Shown: positions 19,107 through 28,709, numbered from the stretch's first letter. The stretch is 64,000 nt of DNA from Psychrobacter sp. (GCA_029267175.1 JARIDJ010000075.1:1-64000); one strand, 5' to 3'. Notes: generated by a model from the sequence alone, not told the origin. Program-made: numbers and translations.

Positions 19107-19137
19107 AAAAAAACTGGCCTTATTAAGCCAGTTTTTT
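19107..19137 (-). terminator. glyQS terminator
   Basis: AAAACTGGC and GCCAGTTTTTT around a CTTATTAA loop. T-runs lie on both strands; placed 20 bases after glyS. Confidence 0.9.
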
Positions 19138-19156
19138 AAACATTAGCTCAAACTCG

Positions 19157-21250
19157 TTATAACTGCAACTCACTAATATCGGCCACTGTCAAAAACAGCG
19201 CTCGTACTTGCTTAAGTAGCGCTAAGCGATTTGCTTTTAATACAGCATCTTCACTATTGACCATAACGTTATCAAAGAACTGCGTTAGTGGCGCGTCTAA
19301 TTGCGTTAACACCTGTAATACTTGCGTGTAATCCGCCTTAGCTAACAGCGGCGTCACTGTCGTTTGCGCTTGCTGAACAGCTTGATACAAAGCTTGCTCG
19401 GCAGGCTCAGAGAGTAGCGACTCATCCACTTTATCAGCGACTTTTGCCTCTGATTTGGCAATGATATTTGCCACGCGCTTATTAGAATCCGCTAATTGCT
19501 CGGCCTGTGGCAGCTCACTAAAAGACTGTACCGCGCGAATACGCTGATCAAAATCTAGCGGCATATGCGGGTTTATCGCTTGTACCGCTTGAATAGTATC
19601 GACGCTGACGCCTTGCTCAGTGTACATCGCGCGATAACGCGAATTTAAAAAGTCTAGCACTTGGGTAAAGGTATCGCCCATTTTAGCAATCTTGCTGCCC
19701 TCGCTACTGCTATAGTTCTTTATCGCCTGCTCAACGAGTGCCACTAAATTAATAGGCAGCTGTTTTTCGATCAAGATGCGCAGAATACCAATAGCCGAAC
19801 GACGTAAGCTAAACGGATCTTTTGAGCCGGTTGGCGCTTGATCAATGGCAAAAATACCAACTAAGGTATCCAAGCGATCGGCTAAAGCTAAGCAAATACC
19901 AATAGGCGTTTGCGGTAACACATCACCGCTGAACTTCGGTAGATATTGCTCTTCAATACTGGCAGCCACCGCTTCAGGCTCATCATTGAGACGCGCATAA
20001 TAAGTACCAGCGATACCTTGCATCTCTGGATACTCACCGACTAACGAGCTGGTCAAATCTGCTTTTGCAAGCATCGCAGCGCGTACTGTCTCATCGATAT
20101 CGATAGTCTGGCCTTGCTGTTGCATTAAACTGGCAATAAAAGCGGCAAGCTTAGCGATACGCTCGGACTTCTCCCAAATAGTGCCTAGCTGATCTTGGAA
20201 CACGCGCGTTTTGAGACTTTCAGTCATTGCAAATAGCGGCTGTTTTTGATCTTGTAAAAAGAAAAACTCAGCATCAGCCAAACGCGGGCGTACTACTTTT
20301 TCGTTCCCTTCGATAATTTGGCTAGGATCTTTGGACTCGATATTAGTAATAAAGATAAAGTACGGTTGCAGCTTGCCCTCTTTGTCCGTCAAACAAAAAT
20401 ACTTTTGGTCAGCCTGCATGGTCGAGATAAGCGCCTCTTGTGGCACTTGCAAAAATCTTGGCTCAAAGCTAGCTCGCAGCGCAATAGGAAAATCAACTAA
20501 CGCCGTTACTTCGTCTAACAAATCGCTTGGCACGATAGCCTTGGCATTGACTTGATCGGCTAAGGTTTTGACCTGGTTATTAATCAGCATTCGGCGCTTA
20601 TCAAAATCGGCAATCACCTTTAGGCTGTCTAGTAGTGCCTCGTAATTATCGGCATCATCTATCTTATGATAATCAGGACTGTGGAAGCGATGACCGCGTG
20701 TCTGGTTGCCAGTTTGATGATCTTGGATAGTCGCTTCAATGATTTTATCATCTTGCATTAACACTACCCACTGCACCGGACGCACAAACTCTGCTTTTGA
20801 AGCACCTGAACGCATGCGCTTAGCAATGGGTAGATTATCAAGCGCCGTCTGAAAAATATCGGGAAGCAACTCAGTGGTCGCTTGACCCTGAATGGTTTGT
20901 TCAAACCCGACATAATCACCTTTGTCGGTATTAATAGTGGTCAGCTCGCTGGGGTCAATGCCTAAACCTTTAGCAAAGCCTATCGCCGCACGGCTAGGAT
21001 TACCCTCGCTATCAAAAGCTGCCTTTATGGCAGGGCCGCGCTTTTGCTCGGTACGGTCAGGTTGCTTGTCGCTGATGCCGTCAATCTGAATGGCCAAACG
21101 GCGCGGCGCGGCAAATGCTTTAATACTGTCAAAGCTAATATTAGCCTCATTTAACTGCTCAGTGACGCTCGCTTGTAGCGCATCACGTAGCGGTTTTAGG
21201 CTTTTAGGAGGTAGCTCTTCACACCCCAACTCAAACAATATAGTACTCAT
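19157..21250 (-). CDS. glyS: Glycyl-tRNA synthetase beta subunit
   Basis: The tRNA-binding subunit of the alpha2-beta2 glycyl-tRNA synthetase. At 697 residues it matches the usual size. The N terminus MSTILFELGCEELPPKSLKPL is characteristic, as are AAPRRLAIQ, MRSGASKAEFVRPVQWVV, the EALISTMQADQKYF segment and IDQAPTGSKDPFSLRR with its HD-like region. The C-terminal anticodon-binding region ends VMVNSEDAVLKANRLALL. It begins ten bases after glyQ, so the two are translated from one mRNA. Confidence 0.97.
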   Translation of the reverse strand: MSTILFELGCEELPPKSLKPLRDALQASVTEQLNEANISFDSIKAFAAPRRLAIQIDGISDKQPDRTEQKRGPAIKAAFDSEGNPSRAAIGFAKGLGIDPSELTTINTDKGDYVGFEQTIQGQATTELLPDIFQTALDNLPIAKRMRSGASKAEFVRPVQWVVLMQDDKIIEATIQDHQTGNQTRGHRFHSPDYHKIDDADNYEALLDSLKVIADFDKRRMLINNQVKTLADQVNAKAIVPSDLLDEVTALVDFPIALRASFEPRFLQVPQEALISTMQADQKYFCLTDKEGKLQPYFIFITNIESKDPSQIIEGNEKVVRPRLADAEFFFLQDQKQPLFAMTESLKTRVFQDQLGTIWEKSERIAKLAAFIASLMQQQGQTIDIDETVRAAMLAKADLTSSLVGEYPEMQGIAGTYYARLNDEPEAVAASIEEQYLPKFSGDVLPQTPIGICLALADRLDTLVGIFAIDQAPTGSKDPFSLRRSAIGILRILIEKQLPINLVALVEQAIKNYSSSEGSKIAKMGDTFTQVLDFLNSRYRAMYTEQGVSVDTIQAVQAINPHMPLDFDQRIRAVQSFSELPQAEQLADSNKRVANIIAKSEAKVADKVDESLLSEPAEQALYQAVQQAQTTVTPLLAKADYTQVLQVLTQLDAPLTQFFDNVMVNSEDAVLKANRLALLKQVRALFLTVADISELQL

Positions 21251-21259
21251 GGGATGCTC

Positions 21260-22309
21260 CTATTTATTATTAGTATGGGTAGTGGTTTGATCTTTAGCTA
21301 AGTCATCAGTAGTCGCTGCAACTTTTGGCAAATACTTATCGATAGCAGCCTGACGATGGGCTTCATCGGCTAACGGAAAGCCTAATTTAGCTCGTGCCTC
21401 TACATAGCCTAGCGCTACTTTTCGCGCTAAAGTACGCACGCGCAAAATAAAGCGCTGACGCTCAGTGACTGAAATAGCGCCGCGAGCGTCAAGTAAGTTA
21501 AAGGCATGCGAAGCTTTTAGTACCATCTCATAAGCGGGTAATGGCAAGCCTGCCGCGACCAGTTTATCCGCCTGCACCTCATAAAAATCGAAGAACTCGC
21601 CCATTTTAGTTACATCGGCATGCTCAAAGTTATAAGTGGACTGCTCTACTTCGTTTTGATGAAACACATCGCCATAGGTGACGCGGCCAAACTCGCCATC
21701 CGCCCATACCAGATCATAAACACTATCTACGCCTTGCACATACATCGCTAGACGCTCAAGACCATAGGTAATCTCGCCTGTGACTGGGAAGCATTCGATA
21801 CCGCCAACTTGCTGAAAGTAAGTAAACTGCGTCACCTCCATACCGTTTAGCCAAATCTCCCAACCCAGTCCCCAAGCGCCAAGCGTTGGTGATTCCCAGT
21901 TATCTTCTACAAAACGGATATCATGTACTAAAGGATCGATACCGATAGCTTTTAGAGAGTCCAAATAAAGCTCTTGAATATTGGGCGGATTGGGCTTTAA
22001 TACCACCTGAAACTGATAATAATGCTGCAAACGGTTCGGATTATCGCCATAACGACCGTCAGTAGGGCGACGCGAAGGCTGCACATAAGCGGCGTTCCAG
22101 CGCTCAGGCCCTAATGAGCGCAAAAAAGTAGCGGTATGAAAAGTACCAGCGCCTACTTCCATATCATAAGGCTGCAACACTACGCAGCCTTTAGAGGCCC
22201 AATAGTTTTGTAGCGTCAAAATCAAATCTTGGAAACTCAAAGGTTTAGCGTCTCCATTTTCAGTGTGGAAGTTAGAGTCATTGCTTGGGATATTAGCTTG
22301 GGAGGTCAT
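21260..22309 (-). CDS. glyQ: Glycyl-tRNA synthetase alpha subunit
   Basis: The catalytic class II subunit, here 349 residues. Signature segments are [40 protein letters not shown], the [23 protein letters not shown] motif 2 region, [12 protein letters not shown], and [15 protein letters not shown]. The C-terminal ~25 residues ([21 protein letters not shown]) are a low-complexity tail. It is the first gene of the glyQS operon. Confidence 0.97.
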   Translation of the reverse strand: MTSQANIPSNDSNFHTENGDAKPLSFQDLILTLQNYWASKGCVVLQPYDMEVGAGTFHTATFLRSLGPERWNAAYVQPSRRPTDGRYGDNPNRLQHYYQFQVVLKPNPPNIQELYLDSLKAIGIDPLVHDIRFVEDNWESPTLGAWGLGWEIWLNGMEVTQFTYFQQVGGIECFPVTGEITYGLERLAMYVQGVDSVYDLVWADGEFGRVTYGDVFHQNEVEQSTYNFEHADVTKMGEFFDFYEVQADKLVAAGLPLPAYEMVLKASHAFNLLDARGAISVTERQRFILRVRTLARKVALGYVEARAKLGFPLADEAHRQAAIDKYLPKVAATTDDLAKDQTTTHTNNK

Positions 22310-22663
22310 AAGAGAATCACTGTGAAATAAAGAAGGATGGATCGAATAAGATCATCAAAAAATCAAGTTCTGGTAGCGCATTTGGCTACGCATCCATTTG
22401 TCTGCCTACCTTACTAAAAAACGGCTATTTTATCCATATATACAGTAACTAAATTTTTGCTAAGTCTAACTAGCGTCTTATAAGACAAAAAAATACCCAA
22501 ATGCGTAAACATCTGGGCAGGAGGAAAAGTGTGTAGCTGGTATCCTGTTATTGCAGGCTTTTTGTTTTTTATAAGCTATTATTTTTATTATGGTTATCTA
22601 ACTGCTGATTTCACTAATGGTTGACGGATCATGGTACTAATAATGTGGCTCTATTGCTAACTA
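22310..22663. other. Intergenic region upstream of glyQ
   Basis: It holds the PspC-gene terminator (22487-22517) and then about 170 bases in which the glyQ promoter must lie. A T-rich stretch near 22558-22572 follows a weak four-base stem; no gene ends there. No T-box or other leader RNA was recognised. Confidence 0.4.
22487..22517 (-). terminator. Terminator of the PspC-domain gene
   Basis: CCCAAATG (22495-22502) pairs with CATCTGGG (22510-22517). On the minus strand the stem is CCCAGATG/CATTTGGG, with one G-U pair, followed by T-rich sequence. Confidence 0.7.
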
Positions 22664-22876
22664 TCATTGATAAGATTGGCTGTTAGCCTTTGGCATGACA
22701 ATCCACAAAATGATGTAAATTAAAATACCAGGAACCGCGGCACTGAGTGAAGATACAATAACGAATAATAGACGTACCCACATCGGTGACCAACCTAGAT
22801 ATTCTGCTATTCCGCCCATCACACCAGCAATCATACGGTTGTTTTTTGAGCGATGTAATTTTACTAATTTCGCCAA
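22664..22876 (-). CDS. PspC domain protein
   Basis: A 70-residue membrane protein: MAKLVKLHRSKNNRMIAGVMGGIAEYLGWSPMWVRLLFVIVS is a textbook PspC domain. A second hydrophobic helix (AAVPGILIYIILWIVMP) closes it. In enterobacteria PspC is part of the phage-shock response, but no pspA/B/F genes are nearby, so a role in that pathway here is not shown. AGGAGT lies before the start. Confidence 0.88.
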   Translation of the reverse strand: MAKLVKLHRSKNNRMIAGVMGGIAEYLGWSPMWVRLLFVIVSSLSAAVPGILIYIILWIVMPKANSQSYQ

Positions 22877-23289
22877 AGCTTAGACTCCTTTTTGAGTAAC
22901 TTAACTTATAAATGATTATAGCAATCTTCTACATTTTATCTGTTGACTGTTTAGGCGTGCTTTGTGAGTTTATGCTAATCAAAGTTGCCGTAACCTGTCA
23001 TAACGCATGGTAACTCCCTGATTTTAAATAATTATTTCAAAACATTTCAGAATAAGATTTGTTTCTTGTTTCTTTCTCGGTTATATCTATTGGTGCTTAA
23101 GCGATTATCACTATGATTTTCAATTACTTATAAATTCTTAATGATAATGAGACTGTCTTTACATTAAGCCACCTGTATAAAGTCGCTAGATTTTATACCC
23201 TACTTATCATTGATTATTGTTACCTGCAAAGTAGGTCAAGCAAATACTAAAAATAACGCTTGTTCATAATAATGAGTAAAGGAGATAGT
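22877..23289. promoter_or_regulatory. Divergent region upstream of the nadR-like gene
   Basis: About 410 AT-rich bases. CCTACTT (23199-23205) and AAGTAGG (23229-23235) form an inverted repeat with a 23-base spacer close to the gene start, a possible operator or leader hairpin. AAAGGAG at 23278-23284 is a strong ribosome binding site and selects the ATG at 23290. Confidence 0.4.
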
Positions 23290-24336
23290 ATGTTAAAAAC
23301 TGGCTTAATGATTGGACATTTTGAACCGCTACATCTAGGGCAGATGCGAAGTATTTTGGCCGCTTCAGGACAGGTCAAAAACCTACATATCGTCATCACC
23401 AATCATCCCTCACCTCATGCCAATTTTAATATTACTTTACAAGATAAGGCGCGCTGGCTACAGATGGCTTGTGCTGACTTACCTTTTATTCATATCCATA
23501 CCACTGATGAGATTGACTTACCTGTGCATGAGAGCTTTGAGACTGTAGTTATTGAGGTCGCTGTCACCAATGCCAAGCTACAGCTTATAATCAATGAGCT
23601 GGATTTACCTAGCGATACGGCGCTGTTTGTCGCGGCTAATCATCCTTTATCTCAGGAGCGCTGCCAGCAGCAGTTGGCCATTAAAGTACTGACAACGCCG
23701 CTACAAACTGAGTTTGACTCTTATGACATCGCCAAAGACCCGGTAGCCCACTGGTCGACTATTCATCCAGAGGCACGCGCTGACTATACCAAGACCGTGG
23801 CTATCGTTGGCGGTGAGAGCTCCGGCAAGACGACTTTAGTGCATAAGCTTGCCAATTATTATGGTGCAAGCTTTGCCTTAGAGATGGGTAGAGTTTATGT
23901 CGGCACTGATTTGGGCGGTAAAGAGATTGGTCTGCAATATAGCGATTATGGACCGATAGCTTTGGATCATGCTGAGGCTATCCGCCAAGCTAAAATCACT
24001 GCTACCGCTCCTGTCACTATCGTTGATACCGACTTTGTGACTACGCAAGCGTTCTGTGAAGAGTATGAGGGGCGTACCCATCCTTTTGTCACGGCCTGTA
24101 TTGAAGAGTTTCGCGCAGATTTCACTATTATGCTCGATAATAATACGCCGTGGATCGATGATGGCCTACGCTCGTTGGGTAGCAGGGACGCGCGTGGCCG
24201 TTTTGAGCAGCGGTTATTAACTATCTTTAATCGGCATAATATCGAGCCGCATTTAATTGATGCGCCAGATTATGATGCGCGTTATCGTGCAGCCATAGCT
24301 TTTATCGATGAGCACATCTACGGCAAAGCCTTATAA
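23290..24336 (+). CDS. nadR: NadR-like protein: nicotinamide riboside kinase with altered NMNAT domain
   Basis: 348 residues from the ATG at 23290. The C-terminal half is a nicotinamide riboside kinase: Walker A GGESSGKTT (174-182), then FALEMGRVYV and TIVDTDFVTTQAFCEEYEG. The N-terminal half is NMN-adenylyltransferase-like (GLMIGHFEPLHLGQM), but the last His of the HxGH motif is Gln18, and the ISGTQIR-type motif is replaced by SYDIAKDP near 144-151. The NMNAT activity may therefore be lost. The HTH repressor domain of E. coli NadR is absent. pnuC follows, as expected for riboside uptake and phosphorylation. Confidence 0.85.
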   Translation: MLKTGLMIGHFEPLHLGQMRSILAASGQVKNLHIVITNHPSPHANFNITLQDKARWLQMACADLPFIHIHTTDEIDLPVHESFETVVIEVAVTNAKLQLIINELDLPSDTALFVAANHPLSQERCQQQLAIKVLTTPLQTEFDSYDIAKDPVAHWSTIHPEARADYTKTVAIVGGESSGKTTLVHKLANYYGASFALEMGRVYVGTDLGGKEIGLQYSDYGPIALDHAEAIRQAKITATAPVTIVDTDFVTTQAFCEEYEGRTHPFVTACIEEFRADFTIMLDNNTPWIDDGLRSLGSRDARGRFEQRLLTIFNRHNIEPHLIDAPDYDARYRAAIAFIDEHIYGKAL

Positions 24337-24433
24337 AATAAGCAAAATAGAATAAGCAAAAAACGAATTCCATTGGTGCTGTTAATAGCAGTAAATGCCG
24401 TGAATAATAAAAAACCTAGAGGACAACCGCATT

Positions 24434-25177
24434 ATGCGTATTCAGTTATTAGATAACATTACTGGGAAATGGTCACTGCAATGGATTATTATCTGGTTTA
24501 TTGCTGGCGTATTAGCGCTTTCGGCTGGATTTTGGCTGACCACTGAGCACAGTACTTTAGACTGGTTTTATTTGGGCGTCTCTTTTATTGGCCTAATCTG
24601 TGTGGTCTCTTTATCCTTTCGCAAAAACGTCGCTGGTAACGGTTTTGGCATGGCGGCGACCGCAGGTGAGGTAGTCGTACAAGGAACGGCAGGCTCAGTT
24701 GGCTTAATGCTCGCGCCTTTATTTAACTTTTTTACTCACCTATATGGACTTTTTTATTGGTCAAAAAACACCGACGCTGACGGTGATATGATTCCAAAGT
24801 CCGCTAATAAGTGGGTTTGGCTCATCACTATCACCTTTATGGTGATAGGTTTAGCACTATTCCCAACTGTAAATGCTTTACTCGCCAGCTACGGCTATGC
24901 AGTGGTCGAAAACGACAGCAGCCTGTTCTTGGGCTTTATCTCTTTTTTTTGGATTAATGTCATTGCTTTTATCTTATCTATTACGGCGCAAGCGGCGATG
25001 ATACTGCGCTACTCGTTTAACTGGTGGTTATGGATAATCTCCAATTTCGTGTGGCTAACGGTGAATCTGATGTCAGGTAATTACATTTTTGCTATTCAAA
25101 CCATGGTCTATCAGGTCAATTCCTTTGTCGGTCTATATGAGTGGTATCGCAGCGAGCGAGACGCTGTGACAGGGTGA
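24434..25177 (+). CDS. pnuC: Nicotinamide riboside transporter PnuC
   Basis: A 247-residue inner-membrane protein with about seven hydrophobic segments. Family features are the GLICVVSLSFRKNVAGNGFGM stretch after helix 2, the NFFTHLYGLFYWSK segment, and the Trp-rich end NWWLWIISNFVWLTVNLMSGNY with VYQVNSFVGLYEWYR. PnuC imports unphosphorylated nicotinamide riboside, which is then trapped by the kinase encoded just upstream. The gap of 97 bases shows no terminator, so the pair is likely one transcript. Confidence 0.9.
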   Translation: MRIQLLDNITGKWSLQWIIIWFIAGVLALSAGFWLTTEHSTLDWFYLGVSFIGLICVVSLSFRKNVAGNGFGMAATAGEVVVQGTAGSVGLMLAPLFNFFTHLYGLFYWSKNTDADGDMIPKSANKWVWLITITFMVIGLALFPTVNALLASYGYAVVENDSSLFLGFISFFWINVIAFILSITAQAAMILRYSFNWWLWIISNFVWLTVNLMSGNYIFAIQTMVYQVNSFVGLYEWYRSERDAVTG

Positions 25178-25328
25178 TAATAATTGTAAAAGCAAGCGGT
25201 TATGACGCTAGGGTTTACTAGATAAAGTGGTAGAACCCGTCAAATAGTGCTAAAAATAAAATGAGAGAAACACTTTATGCTATTTGTAAGATTATTAATA
25301 AATTTAAATCACTAACAAGGAGGTTAGT

Positions 25329-25781
25329 ATGTCTCGTACTCAAAAACGTCCCTCGAAACGCTCGCTTGAGCAATGGCTGAGCGAATATGCCGTTAGCCAC
25401 CAAAACCTGGTCAATAAAAAAATCCATTGGCTTTGCGTGCCAACTATCTTTGTCAGTATCTTAGGGATGGGTATGTCGCTATCTGTGTGGATTACGCTAG
25501 TGCTTAGCGCTCTGGTTTTGCTATTTTATATGCAGTTATCGACGCCGCTATTTTTGGCGATGGGCATTTTTATCTTGATTTGTTTATCCGTGATGGCAGC
25601 GCTACCCGTTGGCTTTAAAGTCTGGGCTACAATATTTGTGATTGCATGGATTGGGCAGTTTATTGGTCATAAGATAGAAGGCAAAAAACCATCTTTCTTT
25701 GAAGACTTACAGTTTTTGTTAATTGGCCCAGCTTGGGTTGTTAATAGCCTGATGGGTGGTAAGAATAAGCAAACCGCTTAG
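25329..25781 (+). CDS. Mpo1-like (DUF962) membrane protein
   Basis: A 150-residue protein of the Mpo1/YGL010w family. The signature is LEQWLSEYAVSHQNLVNKKIHWLCVPTIFVSILGM, with the conserved His residues, then hydrophobic helices and WIGQFIGHKIEGKKPSFFEDLQFLLIGPAWV. In yeast Mpo1 is an iron-dependent dioxygenase in fatty acid alpha-oxidation; whether bacterial members do this is unknown. AAGGAGG stands before the start. A terminator follows. Confidence 0.85.
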   Translation: MSRTQKRPSKRSLEQWLSEYAVSHQNLVNKKIHWLCVPTIFVSILGMGMSLSVWITLVLSALVLLFYMQLSTPLFLAMGIFILICLSVMAALPVGFKVWATIFVIAWIGQFIGHKIEGKKPSFFEDLQFLLIGPAWVVNSLMGGKNKQTA

Positions 25782-25795
25782 GACAGACCCTAATA

Positions 25796-25831
25796 TAAAA
25801 GCGCGACCTTGTTAGCAAGAACGCGCTTTTA
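25796..25831. terminator. Terminator after the Mpo1-like gene
   Basis: AAAAGCGCG and CGCGCTTTTA enclose a 17-base loop that can itself pair weakly. T-runs lie on both strands, so it may also serve the convergent SDR gene. Confidence 0.75.
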
Positions 25832-25922
25832 CTTATTCTAAAATCCGTAGCTGTGCTATGTAAGTGTAGTAACTATTAAATGTAGTAACTAATAAATATA
25901 GTAGCTAATAAAACTTTATTTT

Positions 25923-26714
25923 TTAGCTAAGCGTTTGTACCCCGCCACCATTGACAAAGAGAGTCTGACCGCTAACCCAAGTCGAGATAGGAGAAGCAAA
26001 GTACAGCATAGCGCCAGCGATATCATCCGCTTCACCCAAGCGCTTGATAGGGGTATGCGCGAGCATTTTCTTCTCAATCTCCGGCGTCAGTACGGATTTT
26101 AGAGCATCAGTACGGGTAGCACCTGGCCCCACGGCGTTAATGCGCACCTCTGGACCATAGTCATGCGCAAGGTTGGCGACCATGTGATTGACGGCTGCTT
26201 TTGAACCGGCATAACCACTCATGTTTGGATCTTTATTGATACTCGACATTGAGGTCGTAAAGACGATAGAGCCATAGCCTGACTTTTTCATATGCGGCAC
26301 ACATAACTGGCATAAGCGCCAGCCACTAAAGACGTTTAGCTCAAAATCACGGCGAATATCATCGACTGATATCTTAAACGGATCCTCTTTACCGCCACCA
26401 CCGCCGCCAGCATTATTGATCAAAATATTAATCGTACCAAATTCAGCTACCACTTTATCGACCATAGCCACCAGATCATCATCTTTTAGAATATTGCACT
26501 CTACCGCTAAGCCTTTAACGCCTAATTCTTCGATATCTTTGATGGCGGCTTTGGCATCATCAAGCTTTAGATCAGCAATAGCGATATTAGCGCCCGCTTG
26601 GGCTAAGCGCATAGCGGTAGCTTTACCAATGCCGTTAGCGCCGCCGGTGATAATCGCCGTCTTACCTGTCAGGTCAAACAACTCATTAAAAGCTTTAGGT
26701 TTAAATTCTTGCAT
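25923..26714 (-). CDS. Short-chain dehydrogenase/reductase
   Basis: A 263-residue classical SDR. The nucleotide motif is TGGANGIGKA (TGxxxGxG) near residue 22, NNAGGGGGG follows the fourth strand, and the catalytic Ser and YxxxK are in TSMSSINKDPNMSGYAGSKAAV. The ending WVSGQTLFVNGGG is typical of the glucose/7-alpha-hydroxysteroid dehydrogenase-like group. The substrate is not predictable. AAGGAT precedes the ATG. It is monocistronic. Confidence 0.88.
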   Translation of the reverse strand: MQEFKPKAFNELFDLTGKTAIITGGANGIGKATAMRLAQAGANIAIADLKLDDAKAAIKDIEELGVKGLAVECNILKDDDLVAMVDKVVAEFGTINILINNAGGGGGGKEDPFKISVDDIRRDFELNVFSGWRLCQLCVPHMKKSGYGSIVFTTSMSSINKDPNMSGYAGSKAAVNHMVANLAHDYGPEVRINAVGPGATRTDALKSVLTPEIEKKMLAHTPIKRLGEADDIAGAMLYFASPISTWVSGQTLFVNGGGVQTLS

Positions 26715-27107
26715 AAAAGGTAATCCTTATGGTTATGAACTTTTGATTTAATAGCGTTAGAGTCGCACTATCTAGACTTAGGCTGTTTAAATAGCTCTAA
26801 GCTCAATATAAGTTCAATAAGTATGCGCCTTATCACTTAAGTTGCTGTGACAAGTTGACTTAGTTTTGTAATTTGTCTGCTACTACTAAATGTTATCCAT
26901 TTTTGGACATTTGCTTTACTTCAAATAAATTTATAAGACTTGTGAAATATTACCGGCGTAAGTATTATGACGAAAAGCTCCTGTATACTACCCATAATCT
27001 AAACAAAAGAGATAGTCGTTATCTAGATTATTTAGATTATGGGTAGTTTGTTGGTAATTATAAGAGATGGTATGAGCTAATAACCAAACTCAAACAAGGA
27101 TATAAAA
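26715..27107. other. Divergent intergenic region with a long inverted repeat
   Basis: 393 AT-rich bases between the SDR gene and the PKMT-like methyltransferase gene. Its striking element is a perfect 16-base inverted repeat (listed separately). The ribosome binding site AAGGA at 27097-27101 precedes the downstream gene. Confidence 0.5.
26988..27046. repeat. Perfect 16-bp inverted repeat upstream of the methyltransferase gene
   Basis: CTACCCATAATCTAAA (26988-27003) and TTTAGATTATGGGTAG (27031-27046) are exact reverse complements with a 27-base spacer. A partial third copy (TAGATTAT) overlaps 27024-27031. Neither strand has a T-run after the stem, so it is not an intrinsic terminator. It ends about 60 bases before the start codon, so it is either a leader hairpin or a paired operator. 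Confidence 0.8.
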
Positions 27108-28643
27108 ATGGCAAACTGGTCAGAAGGTTACGTTAGTGATATTGATTACACCTATGGTTATTATGCAGAATTGAACCCTCATAATGTCAAAATACCTTTT
27201 TTGATGGCAGGGTTAGAGGCGCCAAAGTTTACTACTGCCTGTGAGCTTGGTTTTGGACAAGGTATGTCTATTAATGCTCATGCAGCGGCCTCAAATATTA
27301 AGTGGTACGGTACTGATTTTAATCCTTCACAAGCAAGCTTCGCTCAAGAGCTAGCGGATGTTTCAGGAAGTACTGCTCATATCTTTGATCAATCCTTTAA
27401 TGAGTTTTGTAGTCGTGAAGATCTGCCAGACTTTGATTTTATCGGCTTACATGGCATCTGGTCTTGGGTATCAAATGAAAATCGTAAAATTATTACTGAC
27501 TTTATACGTCGCAAATTGAAAGTTGGCGGTGTTGTTTATATTAGTTATAACACTTTACCCGGATGGTCAGCAGCTTCGCCTATTCGCCATATGCTTACTG
27601 AACATGATCATATACATGGTAGTCGCAGCCAAGGTATTGGTAAACGCGTTAAAGCTTCTATTGAGTTCACTCAAGATCTTCTAAAGATGTGCCAACCATT
27701 GGTTCAACAAGTTCCTACAATTCCTCAACGCCTTGATGATATCAGTAAGCAAAACCCTAACTACTTGGCTCATGAGTACTTCAATCGTGATTGGCAGCCA
27801 ATGTATTTCTCTGAATTGGCCGACTGGTTATCTCCTACTAAAACCAATTTTGCTTGTTCCGCTAACTTCTTGGAAGACTACAGTCCTAGTAGTTATAATA
27901 ATGAGCAGCTCGCTTTTATTGAAAGTATAGATGATCCTATGTTTGCCCAAAGCGTCAAAGACTACATGCATAATAAACAGTTTCGACGCGACTATTGGGT
28001 AAAAGGGGCGCGTAAAGTCTCAACTGCTAAGCTAGAGCAGACTTGGCATCAGTTACGCTTTATGATGATCGTTGATGCCGAAAACATTAAATATGAAGTT
28101 AATGGCGCGGCTGGTAGCATTTCTCTAAGAGAAGATATCTACAAAAGAATTGTGGACTTGCTAAAAGACCATCAAATCCATCAAGTCGCTGACTTACAAC
28201 AGCAATTGCCTGATGATTTTAAACAAAGCTGGCTGTTTGAATCATTAGCTATCTTGTATAGCCAAGGCTCTATTGTACTGGTGCAAGAGGATAATACTAT
28301 AGAAGAAGTAAAGGAGCGCTGCAAAAAGCTTAACACTTACGTTATGCAACAAAGCTTAGTCAGTCCTGAGTTAAATGCCTTAGTTAGCCCGCTGACTGGT
28401 AGTGCTCTTACTTATGATAGATTTTCGCTTATTTTCTTGTATGCTTACAGTCAAGGCAGAAAAACACGTGCAGAATGGGTAGATTATGCTTGGCAAGCTC
28501 TAAAGAAAAACAATCAGCTATTACTTAAAGACGGCAATACACTACAAGAAGAAGAGGACAATATTAAAGAGTTAAATAACATGGTTGATAACTTTGAGAA
28601 AAATACTTTGCCGCTAGCTAAGCGTCTGATGGTTGTCGATTAA
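27108..28643 (+). CDS. Class I SAM methyltransferase with regulatory domain (PKMT-like)
   Basis: 511 residues. The N-terminal Rossmann domain has a SAM loop ACELGFGQGMSINAHAAAS (about 45-63), an acidic strand end in WYGTDFNPSQ, FDFIGLHGIWSWVS, and GGVVYISYNTLPGWSA. From about residue 220 there is a methyltransferase-regulatory-type domain (NYLAHEYFNRDWQPMYFSELADWL) followed by a helical C-terminal region. Architecture and motifs resemble rickettsial protein-lysine methyltransferases (PKMT1/2), which modify outer-membrane proteins. The substrate here is unknown. Codon use looks more AT-rich than that of its neighbours. Confidence 0.75.
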   Translation: MANWSEGYVSDIDYTYGYYAELNPHNVKIPFLMAGLEAPKFTTACELGFGQGMSINAHAAASNIKWYGTDFNPSQASFAQELADVSGSTAHIFDQSFNEFCSREDLPDFDFIGLHGIWSWVSNENRKIITDFIRRKLKVGGVVYISYNTLPGWSAASPIRHMLTEHDHIHGSRSQGIGKRVKASIEFTQDLLKMCQPLVQQVPTIPQRLDDISKQNPNYLAHEYFNRDWQPMYFSELADWLSPTKTNFACSANFLEDYSPSSYNNEQLAFIESIDDPMFAQSVKDYMHNKQFRRDYWVKGARKVSTAKLEQTWHQLRFMMIVDAENIKYEVNGAAGSISLREDIYKRIVDLLKDHQIHQVADLQQQLPDDFKQSWLFESLAILYSQGSIVLVQEDNTIEEVKERCKKLNTYVMQQSLVSPELNALVSPLTGSALTYDRFSLIFLYAYSQGRKTRAEWVDYAWQALKKNNQLLLKDGNTLQEEEDNIKELNNMVDNFEKNTLPLAKRLMVVD

Positions 28644-28666
28644 AGCTATTTACTCAAAAATGAGAC

Positions 28667-28709
28667 AAAAAAAAGCCTCACTACTCTTTAAGGAGTAATG
28701 AGGCTTTTT
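28667..28709. terminator. Strong bidirectional terminator
   Basis: AAAGCCTCACTACTC and GAGTAATGAGGCTTT (one mismatch) with a TTTAAG loop and T-runs on both sides. It serves the methyltransferase gene and the convergent tRNA-Gly gene. Confidence 0.92.

Noticed and set aside
22540..22575. Possible plus-strand terminator (CCTG/CAGG stem and T-run)
   Set aside because: The stem is only four pairs and no plus-strand gene ends there.
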